Source: Phycisphaerae bacterium
GTDB taxonomy: Bacteria > Planctomycetota > Phycisphaerae > Phycisphaerales > SM1A02
DNA length: 64,000 nt
Direction of reading: 5' to 3'
NCBI GenBank assembly: GCA_016795035.1
Contig: JAEUIT010000036.1
Coordinates: 1-64,000 of the forward strand
Positions within the stretch are counted from its first letter, which is position 1, and every line of letters begins with the position of its first letter. The notes beneath the pieces were generated by a model. It did not search any database. It saw only the letters and a list, made by a program, of their open reading frames with translations, and had not been told where the DNA came from. Positions 17,810 through 29,103 of this stretch are shown in pieces. The translations under genes and the position numbers were made by a program.

Positions 17810-20269
17810 ATGACCCTCGCGATGAGCATGATCCGAAGCGTTGCAGCGATCGTCGCCGTCGTCGTCGCGTTCGTCGTCGCGCGAGATGTTCATGGGCAGA
17901 TCATGAGCGAGCGGCTTCCGGAACTCCCTCGCTTCGCCGAGGTGCGCGCTGATCTCGAGGCCGCCGGCGTCGCCGTGCCTCCGAGCACGCTCGTCGAGCG
18001 TTATGCCGAGTTCGTCGGCGCCTGGTGCGCGGAACAGTCCGACATCCGCGTGTCGTTAGCCCGCGCCGCCGGGACGCAACTCGACGTGGTTCCGTCGGTC
18101 GAAGACGCGGACCGCGCCGTCGCCACCGTGCGCCGCGCTCGCAGCGCGCACGAAGCGAGGCTCGAGCAGTTCGCGACGCGCCTTGCCGACACGCTCCCGG
18201 ACGACGAGCGGCCGAAACTCGAAGCCGTACGCGGCTGGTGGCGGATTCGCGCGGCGAAGCCCGGAAACTCGCTCTGGGTCTTCGCGCGGGCCGACGACAT
18301 CGGCGATCTCGTGCGCCGTCATGCGTTGCCGCCAGACACGCGCGACGCGATCCTGACCGCGCTCGACACGAACGCGGCCGCGCGGCGCGAGGCCTATCGG
18401 CGCTACGACAAAGCCGTCGGCGACGCTGTCGTTGCCGCCGCGCGTGTTGCGGCCGATGAAGGCCAGAGCGGTACGGCCCGCGATTTCAGGGATCCGACGC
18501 GCAATGACTTTCTCGCTCGATACGACAACGCGCGAAGGCCCGATCCTGCCGCGCTCGCGATCGTCTTCGACACGCAACTCGCGGGCTTTGACGCCGTCGC
18601 GCCGCATCTTCCACCATCGATGCGCCGCGCCGTATTCGACGAGATCGTCCAGCAGCACATGGGCGATCAAATGCGCGGAAGTAGCCTGCGACTGCCCAAG
18701 GTCGGACCATTGCAGATCCCGCTCCAATCGCCTGCCGAGGTTGGGCAATGGCTGATGGCGTGGAAAGGTCTGCCCGCGACCGCGCGAGACGCCGTTCGAA
18801 AGACCGTCGCGGAGTGGACGGCGGAAGACGACAAGGCGGTGCGGGCGTATTTCGCGTCGCGCTCGGAGACCATGCGAAGCGGCGTGTTCCCCAGATCGTT
18901 TCAGCTGCCACGGGAGATTCAGGAGGAGCGCGGTGCGATCGCGCAGCGACGTCTGCAATCGCTGGCCGATGCGTCGGGCGCGTCGTGGCTTCTCGCAGGG
19001 GCAGACGCGACGATCGAATACGACGGCACCCGCCTCTCCGACGCCGATCGCGACGTGATGGGTCCGCTCGTCTATTGGCTTCGCTCGTCGCCGTCGGAGC
19101 AGGCCACCGTGCAGCGGAGTCGTTCACTCCTCCCCACGTTGCCGCGACCGGAGCAGCCCTATTCAGGCGAGCGCGTGGTCATCGACGCGATCGTCGCGCG
19201 CACACCGACCGACGCGCAGGACGGCGTGCGGGCGATCCTGACCGACCTGTTTGCGGCTCGCGTCGACGCTTGGCAACGGCTCGTCGAGCCGGCGTGTCGC
19301 GAGGCCGAAGCCGCCGATCTTGCGTCGAAAACGGGCACGGCGCCCGAGCGACTCGCGGCGATGGCGAAGGCCGCCGACGCGCGGCGCGCCGCGTTCGAAG
19401 CGTCGGCGGCCGCCGACCGTGACCTCATCCAATCGATCGAGGCCGCGGTGTCGAACGACCATGCGCCATTCCTCGCGGCGTGGTACGCGTCACAACGTTT
19501 TCGTGACGGGCTCCAAGGCATGGACCACGACGACGTCCATGGGTCGGGCATGGACCTCGAACGATTGGGCGGAGCGCTCGTCGATCTTGGCTCGTTGGCC
19601 TCGAACACGTCGCTTCCGATTGACGCGCAGGTCGCGCTCGAACGGGATCTTCTGCCCGAATGGCCGAGGCTCGCCGATTCCGCGAGCGCCACGTTGAAGG
19701 TGCGAATTGACGCCGACATGCATCGGCGGCAGGTCTTCGATTCTCCCGCCGATGACGGAACCGCGCTCGAACGCATGCAAGCGGCGGGGCTCGCGCTCCG
19801 ACAGGCGGCCGATGCGTGGCGAGTCGACGAGGCGGTCTTGGTCGCGCGGCTCCAGACGGCGGCGGGCGACTCCGCTCCCCTCTTCGTGCGAGCCTTGCGC
19901 GAGGCTCGGTTTCCGTCCGCGTGCAACGCGTACGTGCGCGTGCGGACACTGCGCGACGCCCTCAGAGACGTCGCCGACTTTCCGGCCCGCGCTGCCCTTC
20001 AGGGCTCGCTCGCATCGATTGAGTCGCAGCTCGAGAGCCTCGCAGAGCGTTCGATCGCCTTGACCATTCCGCGCCGCACGATCGCCGATTTGACCGATGA
20101 CGATCGCTGGCGCATCGACGGCGGACGCGGGTGGCGGCGCATGGATCTGATGCTCGGAAGTTTGCAGCTCTCGCAGGCGGTCGACTGGCTTCTCATGAAA
20201 ACGGTGCCGCCAGAGATCGCGGCGACGTCGCCCCTCCTCGACACGACGGTGCGGGCTGCGCGACCCTGA
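17810..20269 (+). CDS. large exported alpha-helical protein of unknown function
   Basis: 819 residues, no family recognised. It begins with a hydrophobic signal (IRSVAAIVAVVVAFVVARD). The rest is rich in Ala, Arg, Glu and Asp with long helical stretches and repeated 'RLA...AADARRAAFEA' coiled-coil-like segments, and few Cys. The start ATG has a good AAGGAG about 9 bases upstream, one of the best ribosome sites in the window. It is monocistronic in appearance. Codon use matches its neighbours, so recent transfer is not suggested. A periplasmic structural or scaffold role is only a guess. Confidence 0.8.
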   Translation: MTLAMSMIRSVAAIVAVVVAFVVARDVHGQIMSERLPELPRFAEVRADLEAAGVAVPPSTLVERYAEFVGAWCAEQSDIRVSLARAAGTQLDVVPSVEDADRAVATVRRARSAHEARLEQFATRLADTLPDDERPKLEAVRGWWRIRAAKPGNSLWVFARADDIGDLVRRHALPPDTRDAILTALDTNAAARREAYRRYDKAVGDAVVAAARVAADEGQSGTARDFRDPTRNDFLARYDNARRPDPAALAIVFDTQLAGFDAVAPHLPPSMRRAVFDEIVQQHMGDQMRGSSLRLPKVGPLQIPLQSPAEVGQWLMAWKGLPATARDAVRKTVAEWTAEDDKAVRAYFASRSETMRSGVFPRSFQLPREIQEERGAIAQRRLQSLADASGASWLLAGADATIEYDGTRLSDADRDVMGPLVYWLRSSPSEQATVQRSRSLLPTLPRPEQPYSGERVVIDAIVARTPTDAQDGVRAILTDLFAARVDAWQRLVEPACREAEAADLASKTGTAPERLAAMAKAADARRAAFEASAAADRDLIQSIEAAVSNDHAPFLAAWYASQRFRDGLQGMDHDDVHGSGMDLERLGGALVDLGSLASNTSLPIDAQVALERDLLPEWPRLADSASATLKVRIDADMHRRQVFDSPADDGTALERMQAAGLALRQAADAWRVDEAVLVARLQTAAGDSAPLFVRALREARFPSACNAYVRVRTLRDALRDVADFPARAALQGSLASIESQLESLAERSIALTIPRRTIADLTDDDRWRIDGGRGWRRMDLMLGSLQLSQAVDWLLMKTVPPEIAATSPLLDTTVRAARP

Positions 20270-20413
20270 CGGCACCACGAGGCCGTTCGCGTTCGCGCGA
20301 CGCATCGACCTCTCTGGCCGAGCGACGGCGACGCCCGCGTTACGATCCGCCGCCCGACGCAGCAATGTGCGTGCGTCGGACATTCGACGAATCACTCCGA
20401 CAACGCTCCTCCC

Positions 20414-20821
20414 ATGATCAACCTTGAAGCCGCCCGTCGCATCATTGCCGCCGCCGAGAAGAAGGCCGCGGAGTTGAAGCAGCCCATGAACATCGCCGTC
20501 GTCGACGCCGGCGGCAACCTCGTCGCGCACGTCCGCATGGACGGCGCGTGGATCGGTTCGATCGACATCTCGATCAAGAAGGCGTTCACCTCGCGGGCCT
20601 TCGACATCGCGACGAAGGACTTGGCGAAGCACAGCCAGTCGGGCGACCAATTCTTCGGCATCCACGCAAGTAACGGCGGCAAGGTGATGATCTTCGCGGG
20701 CGGCATTCCGATTCGGGATGGCAACAAGAAGAACGGTGCGGTGATCGGCGCGATCGGCGTGAGCGGCGGCTCGGGCGCGCAGGACCACGCGGTGGCCGAG
20801 GCGGGCGCGAAGGCGTACTGA
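20414..20821 (+). CDS. GlcG/HbpS family heme-binding-like protein
   Basis: A 135-residue protein matching the GlcG/HbpS fold: LEAARRIIAAAEKKAAELKQPMNIAVVDAGGNLVAHVRMDGAW near the start (positions 20420-20550), the helix SIDISIKKAFTSRAF, and GGIPIRD...GAIGVSGGSGAQDHAVAEAG at the end. Members bind heme or degrade small organic ligands; the exact ligand is not set by sequence. No signal peptide is seen, unlike HbpS, which suggests a cytoplasmic form. It stands alone, upstream of a repeat block. Confidence 0.9.
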   Translation: MINLEAARRIIAAAEKKAAELKQPMNIAVVDAGGNLVAHVRMDGAWIGSIDISIKKAFTSRAFDIATKDLAKHSQSGDQFFGIHASNGGKVMIFAGGIPIRDGNKKNGAVIGAIGVSGGSGAQDHAVAEAGAKAY

Positions 20822-20954
20822 GGGTTTGAGAAGGCTGTGCGGGGAGGCTGCTGAGGACGAGAGAGCGTTGGAGGGCGTGTGCCGTCCTACGGCTGTCGGT
20901 GCGCGCTCGTGGTCTCGTGCGGCAGAGGGATGGAGGGGACCGCCGAGGACGCGA

Positions 20955-21515
20955 CGGTCGCGGCTGACGCAGGCGCCAGCGATGCGTCCGATCCGCGCGG
21001 CCCCTTTCCTGCCGTTCCGGTTCTCTCTGTGTTCATCCGTGTTCAACTGTGGTTCTTCCGTCTTCCTGCAACGGAGAAGCCGAGAAGGAACCACAGATGA
21101 ACACGGATGAACACGGATGAACACAGATGAACACGGATAAGGCAGCCACCGCGCGGCGTGTCAGTCGCGACCAACACAGGCGCCAGCGAGGCGTTCGATC
21201 CGCGCGGCCCCTTCCTGCCCTTCCGGCTTTCTCTGTGTTCATCCGTGTTCATCTGTGGTTCCTTCCTCCGCCTGCAACGGAGAAACCGAGAGGGAACCAC
21301 GGATGAACGCAGATGAACACGGATGAAGCAGTCGCCGCGCGGCGCGTCAGTCGCGACCAACGCAGGCGCCAGCGATGCGTTCGACCCGCGCGGCCCATTT
21401 CCTGCCCTTCCGGTTCTATCTGAGTTCATCCGTGTTCATCTGTGGTTCCTCTCCCTCTGCCTGCAACGGAGAACCCGAGAGGGAACCACAGAGGAACACA
21501 GATGAACGCGGAGAA
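20955..21515. repeat. three tandem ~190-bp units with long decamer-built hairpins
   Basis: Each unit contains a conserved 60-bp lead (GACGCAGGCGCCAGCGATGC-like). It is followed by a long inverted repeat whose arms are runs of the decamers GTTCATCCGT/GTTCATCTGT ending in GGTTCC, and their complement GGAACCACAGATGAACACGG. The loop holds a smaller hairpin CTCCG-CCTGCAA-CGGAG. Units begin near 20955, 21156 and 21351. Similar 'AACCACAGATGAACACGGAT' arrays are common intergenic elements in environmental bacteria. Open frames across them repeat 'SSVFICVHPC'-like strings and are not genes. Confidence 0.85.
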
Positions 21516-21629
21516 AGCAGCGATCCAATGAGGCGTCGCCCTCCCCCCTCAGCAGGCGCGCACCACGCCCAATCCGCGCAACGCCTGTGCGCGAACCGTG
21601 TCCAGCCTCTCTTCTTCCTCCCCTCGGGC

Positions 21630-23498
<1,869 letters not shown>

Positions 23499-23540
23499 GG
23501 ATATCGGGTCCTGCGGGGAGCCCCGTAAGGTAGCAGGAAG

Positions 23541-23630
23541 AGGAGTAAGGATCGAGGATCAAGGATCAAGGGTCAGAAACGCGGGAGGGCCAACACCCTT
23601 CATCCTTGCTCCTCGATCCTTGACCCTTCT
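23541..23630. repeat. facing heptamer arrays (GGATCAA / TTGATCC type)
   Basis: A left arm of degenerate 7-base units AGGATCA/AGGATCG (23541-23575) and a right arm of the complementary GATCCTT/GACCCTT units (23597-23630) enclose about 21 bp. RNA from either strand can fold into a long imperfect hairpin. It separates typA (-) from the CPBP gene (-) and could act as a terminator for the upstream unit. Confidence 0.8.
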
Positions 23631-23635
23631 CCGCC

Positions 23636-24349
23636 CTACATCAGCGCCCAATACCCCACCCCCATCACGGCGAGGTCGACGATGGCGTGGCTTACGTAGG
23701 GCGGCCAGACGGAATCGGACCGGCGATAGAGCCACGACCAGAGAAGGCCGCCCACGAAGATGCCGGCGCTCGCCAAGATCGTGCTTGGGACGGGCAGGTA
23801 TTTGAGGAGGACGATCACGTGGTGCAGCGTGAACGCGGCCGCGGACAGGCCGATCGCCGCGCGCGGCGCCACCGCCGCGAAACGCGTCGTGATGAACCAC
23901 CGGAAGACGTACTCCTCGAGGAGCGCGTTCACGAACGAGAGCCACGCGGCTGCAACGAGGAAACGCATCGGCGTCGACAGGCCGTTCTTGTCGAGCACCT
24001 CGCGGAAGATCGAGACGTCGATCGCGCGCTCGCCGAGGACGAGGTACACGGCCCAGATGAGCGCGCCGATCAGGAGCCCGAGCCCGATGCCGATGCCGAA
24101 GCCCCCCTTCCGCGGCGGCGACCAGGACCACGGCTCGCCGTCGACGAACCGCGACCAGAGCGCCGGCGTCAGGTAAAGGACGGCCTTGCAGACGGCATAC
24201 GTGACGAGCCCGATCGGCCCCGGGAAGAGCCAGAAGGATGCGAGCGCGCCGATCGACGGCGCGGGAATGACGATCGCGAGGCTTGCGAGCGCCGACCAGC
24301 GGGCGATCGGGGGCGCGGGATTCCGGGTCGAGGCGGCGTCGGTCATCAC
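23636..24349 (-). CDS. CPBP-family intramembrane metalloprotease
   Basis: A 237-residue polytopic membrane protein with about six hydrophobic segments and the three CPBP (Abi/Rce1-like) motifs in order: EEYVFRWFIT (motif 1 EExxxR), FTLHHVIVLL (motif 2 His) and SHAIVDLAVM (motif 3 His/Asp). CPBP proteins process prenylated or signal peptides, or give self-immunity to peptides; the substrate is unknown here. Its ATG overlaps the stop of the DUF2071 gene (ATGA), making it the third gene of the copper-ATPase operon. Confidence 0.88.
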   Translation of the reverse strand: MMTDAASTRNPAPPIARWSALASLAIVIPAPSIGALASFWLFPGPIGLVTYAVCKAVLYLTPALWSRFVDGEPWSWSPPRKGGFGIGIGLGLLIGALIWAVYLVLGERAIDVSIFREVLDKNGLSTPMRFLVAAAWLSFVNALLEEYVFRWFITTRFAAVAPRAAIGLSAAAFTLHHVIVLLKYLPVPSTILASAGIFVGGLLWSWLYRRSDSVWPPYVSHAIVDLAVMGVGYWALM

Positions 24350-25053
24350 GGCGCGGCATCCTCGCCGCGCGCGGCCGCGGGCTCAAGCGCCCAGCCCTCG
24401 ACGTCGACGCCGTCGGAACACATCGCGACCGGCTCGCCCTCGACGCGGACGCCCGTCGCGGCCACCAACTCGTCGTTGCAGGTTCGCACCATGGCCCGAC
24501 GAAGCGGCCACGGCGCGTGGGCCACGCGGCCGACCTTCACGCGGCCGAAACGCATGCTGAAGAGCGCGTAACGCTCCGTGAGGAAGTGCTCGAGCGAGCC
24601 GGGCAGCGCGTCGGGCAGCCGCTCCCCCTTCTCCCAGACGACGTGCGTGCCGCGGCCGCCGAATCGGCGCCGAAGCGCGTAGTCGGTGACGTCGCCGTCG
24701 CGCCGGACGGTGAAGCGGCTCCAGACGTAGGGCAGGCTCCAAAGGAGCCGCGCGCCTGCAACGGGGAGAAACGTGGCCGCGTCGAGCGAGAAGAACCAGA
24801 CGCCGGGGACGCCGCGGTGGCGCACGTACGTCCGCACGTTGCACTCGTAAAACTGCGTGGTCGACGGAAGATCGGGCACGCCGCGGAAGTGCGATTCGCG
24901 CATCTCGAACGGCACGAGCCCGATCCAGCCGGTCCCGTCGAACGTGTCGATCTCGAAGGCCGGAGGCACGACGGCGCGCAACGATTCCGTCGGCACGCGC
25001 CAATGGAGAAACGCGAGGTTGTCCCAGCGCATGCGGACGGCCGGCGCCGTCAT
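24346..25053 (-). CDS. DUF2071 (YqjF-type) protein
   Basis: 235 residues. The phrases RWDNLAFLHWRVPTESLRAVVP, GWIGLVPFEMRESHFRGVP, ECNVRTYVRHRGVPGVWFFSLDA and AHAPWPLRRA follow the DUF2071 family, whose fold is like acetoacetate decarboxylase but whose reaction is unknown. The start at 25053 is chosen from the ATGA overlap with the ATPase stop; the frame runs further to 25125. Two exact iterated motifs occur (24469 reading Cys-Asn-Asp-Glu, 24756 reading LPVAG). Confidence 0.87.
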   Translation of the reverse strand: MTAPAVRMRWDNLAFLHWRVPTESLRAVVPPAFEIDTFDGTGWIGLVPFEMRESHFRGVPDLPSTTQFYECNVRTYVRHRGVPGVWFFSLDAATFLPVAGARLLWSLPYVWSRFTVRRDGDVTDYALRRRFGGRGTHVVWEKGERLPDALPGSLEHFLTERYALFSMRFGRVKVGRVAHAPWPLRRAMVRTCNDELVAATGVRVEGEPVAMCSDGVDVEGWALEPAAARGEDAAP

Positions 25054-27227
25054 CGCATCGACTCCGTTCGGGCACGTTCGCGGGCCAGCCGCGCCTTCAA
25101 TCGAAGCGCGTTCCCGACGACGCACAGGTCGCTGAGCGCCATGGCGGCCGCCGCGACGAGCGGCCCGCGCGTGCCGAGCAGCCCGAACGCCGCGGCGGGG
25201 ATCGCCATCGCGTTGTAGACGAAGGCGAGAAAGAGATTCTGGCGCACCGCGCGGAACGTCTGCGCGGCAACGTCGAGAATCGCGGGAACCCCGCGCGGGT
25301 CGCCCCGAAGGAGGACGATCGGCGCCGTCTCGATCGCGAGCGCCGAGCCTTCGCCCATGGCGATGCCGACGTCGGCGCGGGCGAGCGCCGCGGCGTCGTT
25401 GATGCCGTCGCCGACCATCACGCGCGGCGCGGGCAGCGCGTCGAGTGCGGCGGCCTTCGACTCCGGCGTCGCGTCGGCGAGGACTTCCGTCTCCCGCAGG
25501 CCGACGGCGCCTGCAACGTCGAGGGCGCGGCTGCGGCGGTCGCCCGTGAGGAGCCGGAGCTCAAGCCCGAGATGCCGAAGGGACGCGACCGCGGCGGCGC
25601 TCGTCGGGCGCACGGCGTCGGCGACGTCGATGTGGCCGACGAGCGTGCCGTCGACGAGCACGCGGCAGCTCGCTTCGGCGTCGCGCTCGACGCGCACGAG
25701 TCGTCCTTCGACCGTCGCCTCGACGCCCGTGCCCGCGATCGCGCGGAAGCTCGTGGCCGGCGCGATCGCCAGGCGCTCGGCCTCGGCGCGGCGCACGATG
25801 GCGCGGCCGATCGGATGCTCGCTGCCGCGCTCGGCGCTCGCGGCGATCGCTAACAGTTCGTTCGCGCCGGTCGAGCCGCCCGAGGGCCGGATCGCGGTGA
25901 CGTCGGGCTTGCCGGCGGTGAGCGTTCCGGTCTTGTCGAAGACGACCGACCTCGCCCTCGACGCCCGTTCGATGGTCGCGGCGTCCTTCACGAGGATGCC
26001 CCGCCGCCCTGCCTCGCCGACGCCGACCATCACCGCCATTGGCGTCGCGATCCCGAGCGCGCACGGGCAGCTGATGACGAGCGTCGTGACCGCGTAGAGG
26101 ACGCCGTCGAGCGGTCGGCCGGCGAACGACCAGCCGATCACGGTGAGCGCCGCGATCGCGAGGACGACCGGCACGAACACCGCCGACACCCGGTCGGCGA
26201 GGCGTTGCACCGGCGCGCGCGTGGCTTGGGCACGCTCGACGATCTCCGCGATGCGGGTGAGGCTCGTCGCATCGCCGTCGGTCGCGGCCACAACCTCGAT
26301 CGCGCCGTCGGTCGCGATCGTGCCGGCGTGCACGGTGTCGCCGGTTCCGCGGGCGACGGGCAACGGCTCGCCGGTGACGGCGCTCTCGTCGACCGCGGCG
26401 CGGCCGGCGCGGATCGTGCCGTCGATCGGAATGCGGCCGCCGGGCCGCACGAGCACGCACTGCCCGCGGCGCACGAGGCGGCTCTCGAGGCGTGTCGTCG
26501 TGCCGTCCGAACCGAGGAGCTCGGCGTCCTCCGGCTGCAACGCCAAGAGCTCGCGCGTCGTCGCGCTCGCTTTCGCCGTCGCCCGCGCCTCGAGCCAATG
26601 GCCGAGGCTGATGATGCCGAGGAGCGCCGCCGCTTCCGCGAACCAGAGCGGCTGCCCTTCCATGCGGCCCAGGCGCTGCGCGACGAAGGTGGCAACGCTG
26701 AGTCCGTAGGCGGCGAGGACGCCGACCGAGACGAGCGTGTCCATGTTGGTGGTGCGGAATCGCGCCGCCCTCCAGGCGCTCGCGAAGAAGCCGCTTCCGC
26801 TCACGACGACGGCGATCGTGCCGCCGAGAAGAAGCGTGAGATCGACCGCGAGGTTGCCATGGAGAGCGTGCGAGCCGTGCGTCGCCCAGTGGAGGATCTC
26901 GAGCGGGACCCAGAGCGCGATCCCGACGATCGCGCGGCGCTTCCATCCGCGCTCGCGGGCGCGTTGCCTCTCCTCCGCCTCGGTCCGTGAGCGCCGCGGA
27001 TCGGCGAGGACGCGCGCCTCGAAGCCTCGGCTCCGCACCGCGGCCACGAGCGCCTCGTCGGAGTCGCTCGCCGCGACGATCGCGCGTCCGCTCGCAAGAT
27101 CGACGTGCGCCTCGCGTATCCCCGGCAACGCGGAGAGCGCCGACTGCACCCCCGCGACGCAGCCTGCGCACTCCATACCGTCGATGCGGAGGGTGCGCTC
27201 GGGAGGCGAGGCGGCGGAGGGCGACAT
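25050..27227 (-). CDS. copA: heavy-metal (copper) translocating P1B-type ATPase
   Basis: 725 residues. One N-terminal HMA domain has the metal site GMECAGC (residues 14-20). Eight membrane segments follow, with the CPC signature SCPCALGIATP in the ion path. The phosphorylation site is DKTGTLTAGKP, and the hinge MVGDGINDAAALARADVGIAMG is near the C-terminus. CPC with a single CxxC HMA predicts Cu(I)/Ag(I) export; silver or copper cannot be told apart. It is first in a three-gene chain (then DUF2071, CPBP) with 4-bp overlaps. No CueR/CsoR regulator or copper chaperone is adjacent. Confidence 0.93.
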   Translation of the reverse strand: MSPSAASPPERTLRIDGMECAGCVAGVQSALSALPGIREAHVDLASGRAIVAASDSDEALVAAVRSRGFEARVLADPRRSRTEAEERQRARERGWKRRAIVGIALWVPLEILHWATHGSHALHGNLAVDLTLLLGGTIAVVVSGSGFFASAWRAARFRTTNMDTLVSVGVLAAYGLSVATFVAQRLGRMEGQPLWFAEAAALLGIISLGHWLEARATAKASATTRELLALQPEDAELLGSDGTTTRLESRLVRRGQCVLVRPGGRIPIDGTIRAGRAAVDESAVTGEPLPVARGTGDTVHAGTIATDGAIEVVAATDGDATSLTRIAEIVERAQATRAPVQRLADRVSAVFVPVVLAIAALTVIGWSFAGRPLDGVLYAVTTLVISCPCALGIATPMAVMVGVGEAGRRGILVKDAATIERASRARSVVFDKTGTLTAGKPDVTAIRPSGGSTGANELLAIAASAERGSEHPIGRAIVRRAEAERLAIAPATSFRAIAGTGVEATVEGRLVRVERDAEASCRVLVDGTLVGHIDVADAVRPTSAAAVASLRHLGLELRLLTGDRRSRALDVAGAVGLRETEVLADATPESKAAALDALPAPRVMVGDGINDAAALARADVGIAMGEGSALAIETAPIVLLRGDPRGVPAILDVAAQTFRAVRQNLFLAFVYNAMAIPAAAFGLLGTRGPLVAAAAMALSDLCVVGNALRLKARLARERARTESMR

Positions 27228-27240
27228 GCTTGGATGGTAG

Positions 27241-27330
27241 AGAGGATCAAGGAGTAAGGATGAAGGAGTAAGGGTGCGCGCGACCGCGCGCCCTCCTCAC
27301 CCTTGATCCTTGATCCTCGATCCTTACTCC
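27241..27330. repeat. facing heptamer arrays upstream of copA
   Basis: A left arm AGGATCA/AGGAGTA/AGGATGA units (27241-27276) and a right arm CCTTGAT/CCTCGAT/CCTTACT (27297-27330) flank a GC-rich 20-bp loop. The same layout is seen at 23541-23630. It lies between the subtilase stop (27335) and the copA start, in the 5' leader of copA and 3' end of nothing else on the minus strand, so it could affect copA transcript folding. Confidence 0.8.
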
Positions 27331-27334
27331 GTCC

Positions 27335-28972
27335 TCACTTCCACGCCCCGAGCACGATCGCGAGATCCTGGCCGTCGACCTGACAGTCGCCGTTCAGGTC
27401 GGCGAAGCACGAGGCGCAGTCGCCGCAGGCGCCCCAGGCGCCGAGGATGATGCCGAGGTCGGCGCCGCCCACCGTGCCGTCGAGCGAGAGGTCGGCGGGC
27501 ACGCGGCCGAACGTCGCCGTCGCGTCGGCCTGGACGAGGCCGTATCCCCGCACAAACAAGGGATCTGGCGCGATGCCCGCTACGCTGTCGGCCGCGGTCG
27601 CGAAGAGCGCCTCACGCAACGTGGAGACGGTGAGGTCGGGCCGCGCGCCGAGAATGCACGCGACCGCGCCCGCGACGAGCGGCGTCGAGAGGCTCGTGCC
27701 GCTCACGCCGGCCAAGCCCGTCTCGTTCGTCGAGTGCACCGTGACGACCGCGACGCCGCGGGCGAGCACTTCGGGCTTCACGCGTCCGTCGAAACTCGGG
27801 CCGTCGGACGAGAATCCGGCGATCGCCCCGGTCTCGTCGCTCGCGCCGCACGAGATCACCTCGAAGGCGTCGGCGGGTGCGCCGAGCGCGAGCGTGGACG
27901 GATCCTCGTCGTGGCCGCCGTTGCCGTTCGCGGTAAGGCACACGAGGCCGTTCGCCGTCGCGATGTTCACCGCCGTCGTCGTCACGGCCGTCTCGCCGTC
28001 GAAGTCGCTCGCCACGTACCAGTCGAAGTAGCCGAGCGAGCTGGTCGCGAGGTCAGCTCCTTGCGCCTCGATGAACTCGAGGCCTGCAACGTAGAAATCC
28101 TCCTCGATGGGCGTCTCGGTCGGGACGTCCTCGGTCTTCGCGAGGACGTACGACGCCTCGTACGCCGCGCCGACCGCCTGGCCCGGGAGATACGCCGCGA
28201 GCGTGCCGAGGATCCACGTGCCGTGGCGATGCTGGTTCGGGTCGTCGCCTTCCTCGATGCCGGTGTTCGGGTCGTCGTTGACGAAGTCGTACTCGGCGAG
28301 GACGTGTAGCGGATGTTCCGCGGAATGGAACGCCTCGTGCACGCGGTTGAAGCCCGAGTCGAGGACGCCGATGACGACGCCCGCGCCGCGGAATCCGCGG
28401 GCGTGGAGCGACAGGAGATCGATCTGGCCCAACTGCGGCGCGGTGAAGCCGTAGTCGGTGGCTGCAACGCCGTCTTCAGGGTTCGGCGCCGTCTCGACGA
28501 TCGGCGCGATCGACGTTGCCGCTCGCACGGGCTGCACGCCGCGCACGAACGGGAGCTTCGCGATCGACCGCACCGCGGCGCGCGGGACCTCGACGCTCAC
28601 CGCGTTCAGCCAGCGGCTCTCGACGCGCGGGGTGGCGCCGAACGAGCGCACCGCCGCGACATACGCCGGCTCGACCGGAAGGTCGTGCGCGTCGACGAGT
28701 CCGGGCATCGAGCGCCGCGCCTCGCGCCGGGCAAGCGCCCGCGGCGTGAGCGCGGTGTCGTCGGTCGACACGGTCGCACCGGCATGCGGCCGATCCGCGA
28801 AGAAGACCCAGACGGTCTCGGTCGCGGGCTTCGATGCACGTTCCGCCGCCGCGGTCGGCGAGGCGAGCGCCGCCCCGAGCGAGAGCGAGGCGAGCGCCCC
28901 CCCGAGCGCCCCCCCGAGCGAGGGCGAGGTGAGCGCCACACGAGACGACACGGCGAAGCGAACGTTGGGCAT
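27335..28972 (-). CDS. secreted S8 (subtilisin-like) serine protease with dockerin repeats
   Basis: 545 residues. A signal peptide with repeated 'SLGGALGGALASLSLGAAL' is followed by a propeptide-like region. The catalytic domain has the triad in order: VIGVLDSGFNRVH (Asp), QHRHGTWILGTLAA (His) and GVSGTSLSTPLVAGAVA (Ser). ANGNGGHDE is at the oxyanion region. The C-terminus has two dockerin-like repeats (DLSLDGTVGGADLGIILGAW and DLNGDCQVDGQDLAIVLGAW) separated by a Cys-rich link. ATG 28972 begins the signal; the frame stays open to 29863 but upstream sequence is Arg-rich and unlike protein. It is probably a cell-surface or extracellular protease. Confidence 0.9.
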   Translation of the reverse strand: MPNVRFAVSSRVALTSPSLGGALGGALASLSLGAALASPTAAAERASKPATETVWVFFADRPHAGATVSTDDTALTPRALARREARRSMPGLVDAHDLPVEPAYVAAVRSFGATPRVESRWLNAVSVEVPRAAVRSIAKLPFVRGVQPVRAATSIAPIVETAPNPEDGVAATDYGFTAPQLGQIDLLSLHARGFRGAGVVIGVLDSGFNRVHEAFHSAEHPLHVLAEYDFVNDDPNTGIEEGDDPNQHRHGTWILGTLAAYLPGQAVGAAYEASYVLAKTEDVPTETPIEEDFYVAGLEFIEAQGADLATSSLGYFDWYVASDFDGETAVTTTAVNIATANGLVCLTANGNGGHDEDPSTLALGAPADAFEVISCGASDETGAIAGFSSDGPSFDGRVKPEVLARGVAVVTVHSTNETGLAGVSGTSLSTPLVAGAVACILGARPDLTVSTLREALFATAADSVAGIAPDPLFVRGYGLVQADATATFGRVPADLSLDGTVGGADLGIILGAWGACGDCASCFADLNGDCQVDGQDLAIVLGAWK

Positions 28973-29103
28973 GGCGACATTCTGCACGCGCGTCGAGGCT
29001 CGTGCGTTCGAGAGGCGGAGAAATTCAGGGCGGTTCGCGCGAGCGAGCGTTCGCGGCGGACGCACCTTGGCCGTGCGCCGTGTCGCGTGACCGCGCGACG
29101 TCG

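Noticed and set aside
21033..21505. Small open frames reading 'SSVFICVHPC' and 'MNTDEHR' in the repeat block
   Set aside because: They are translations of the tandem decamers; such frames recur wherever this repeat occurs and show no coding signature.
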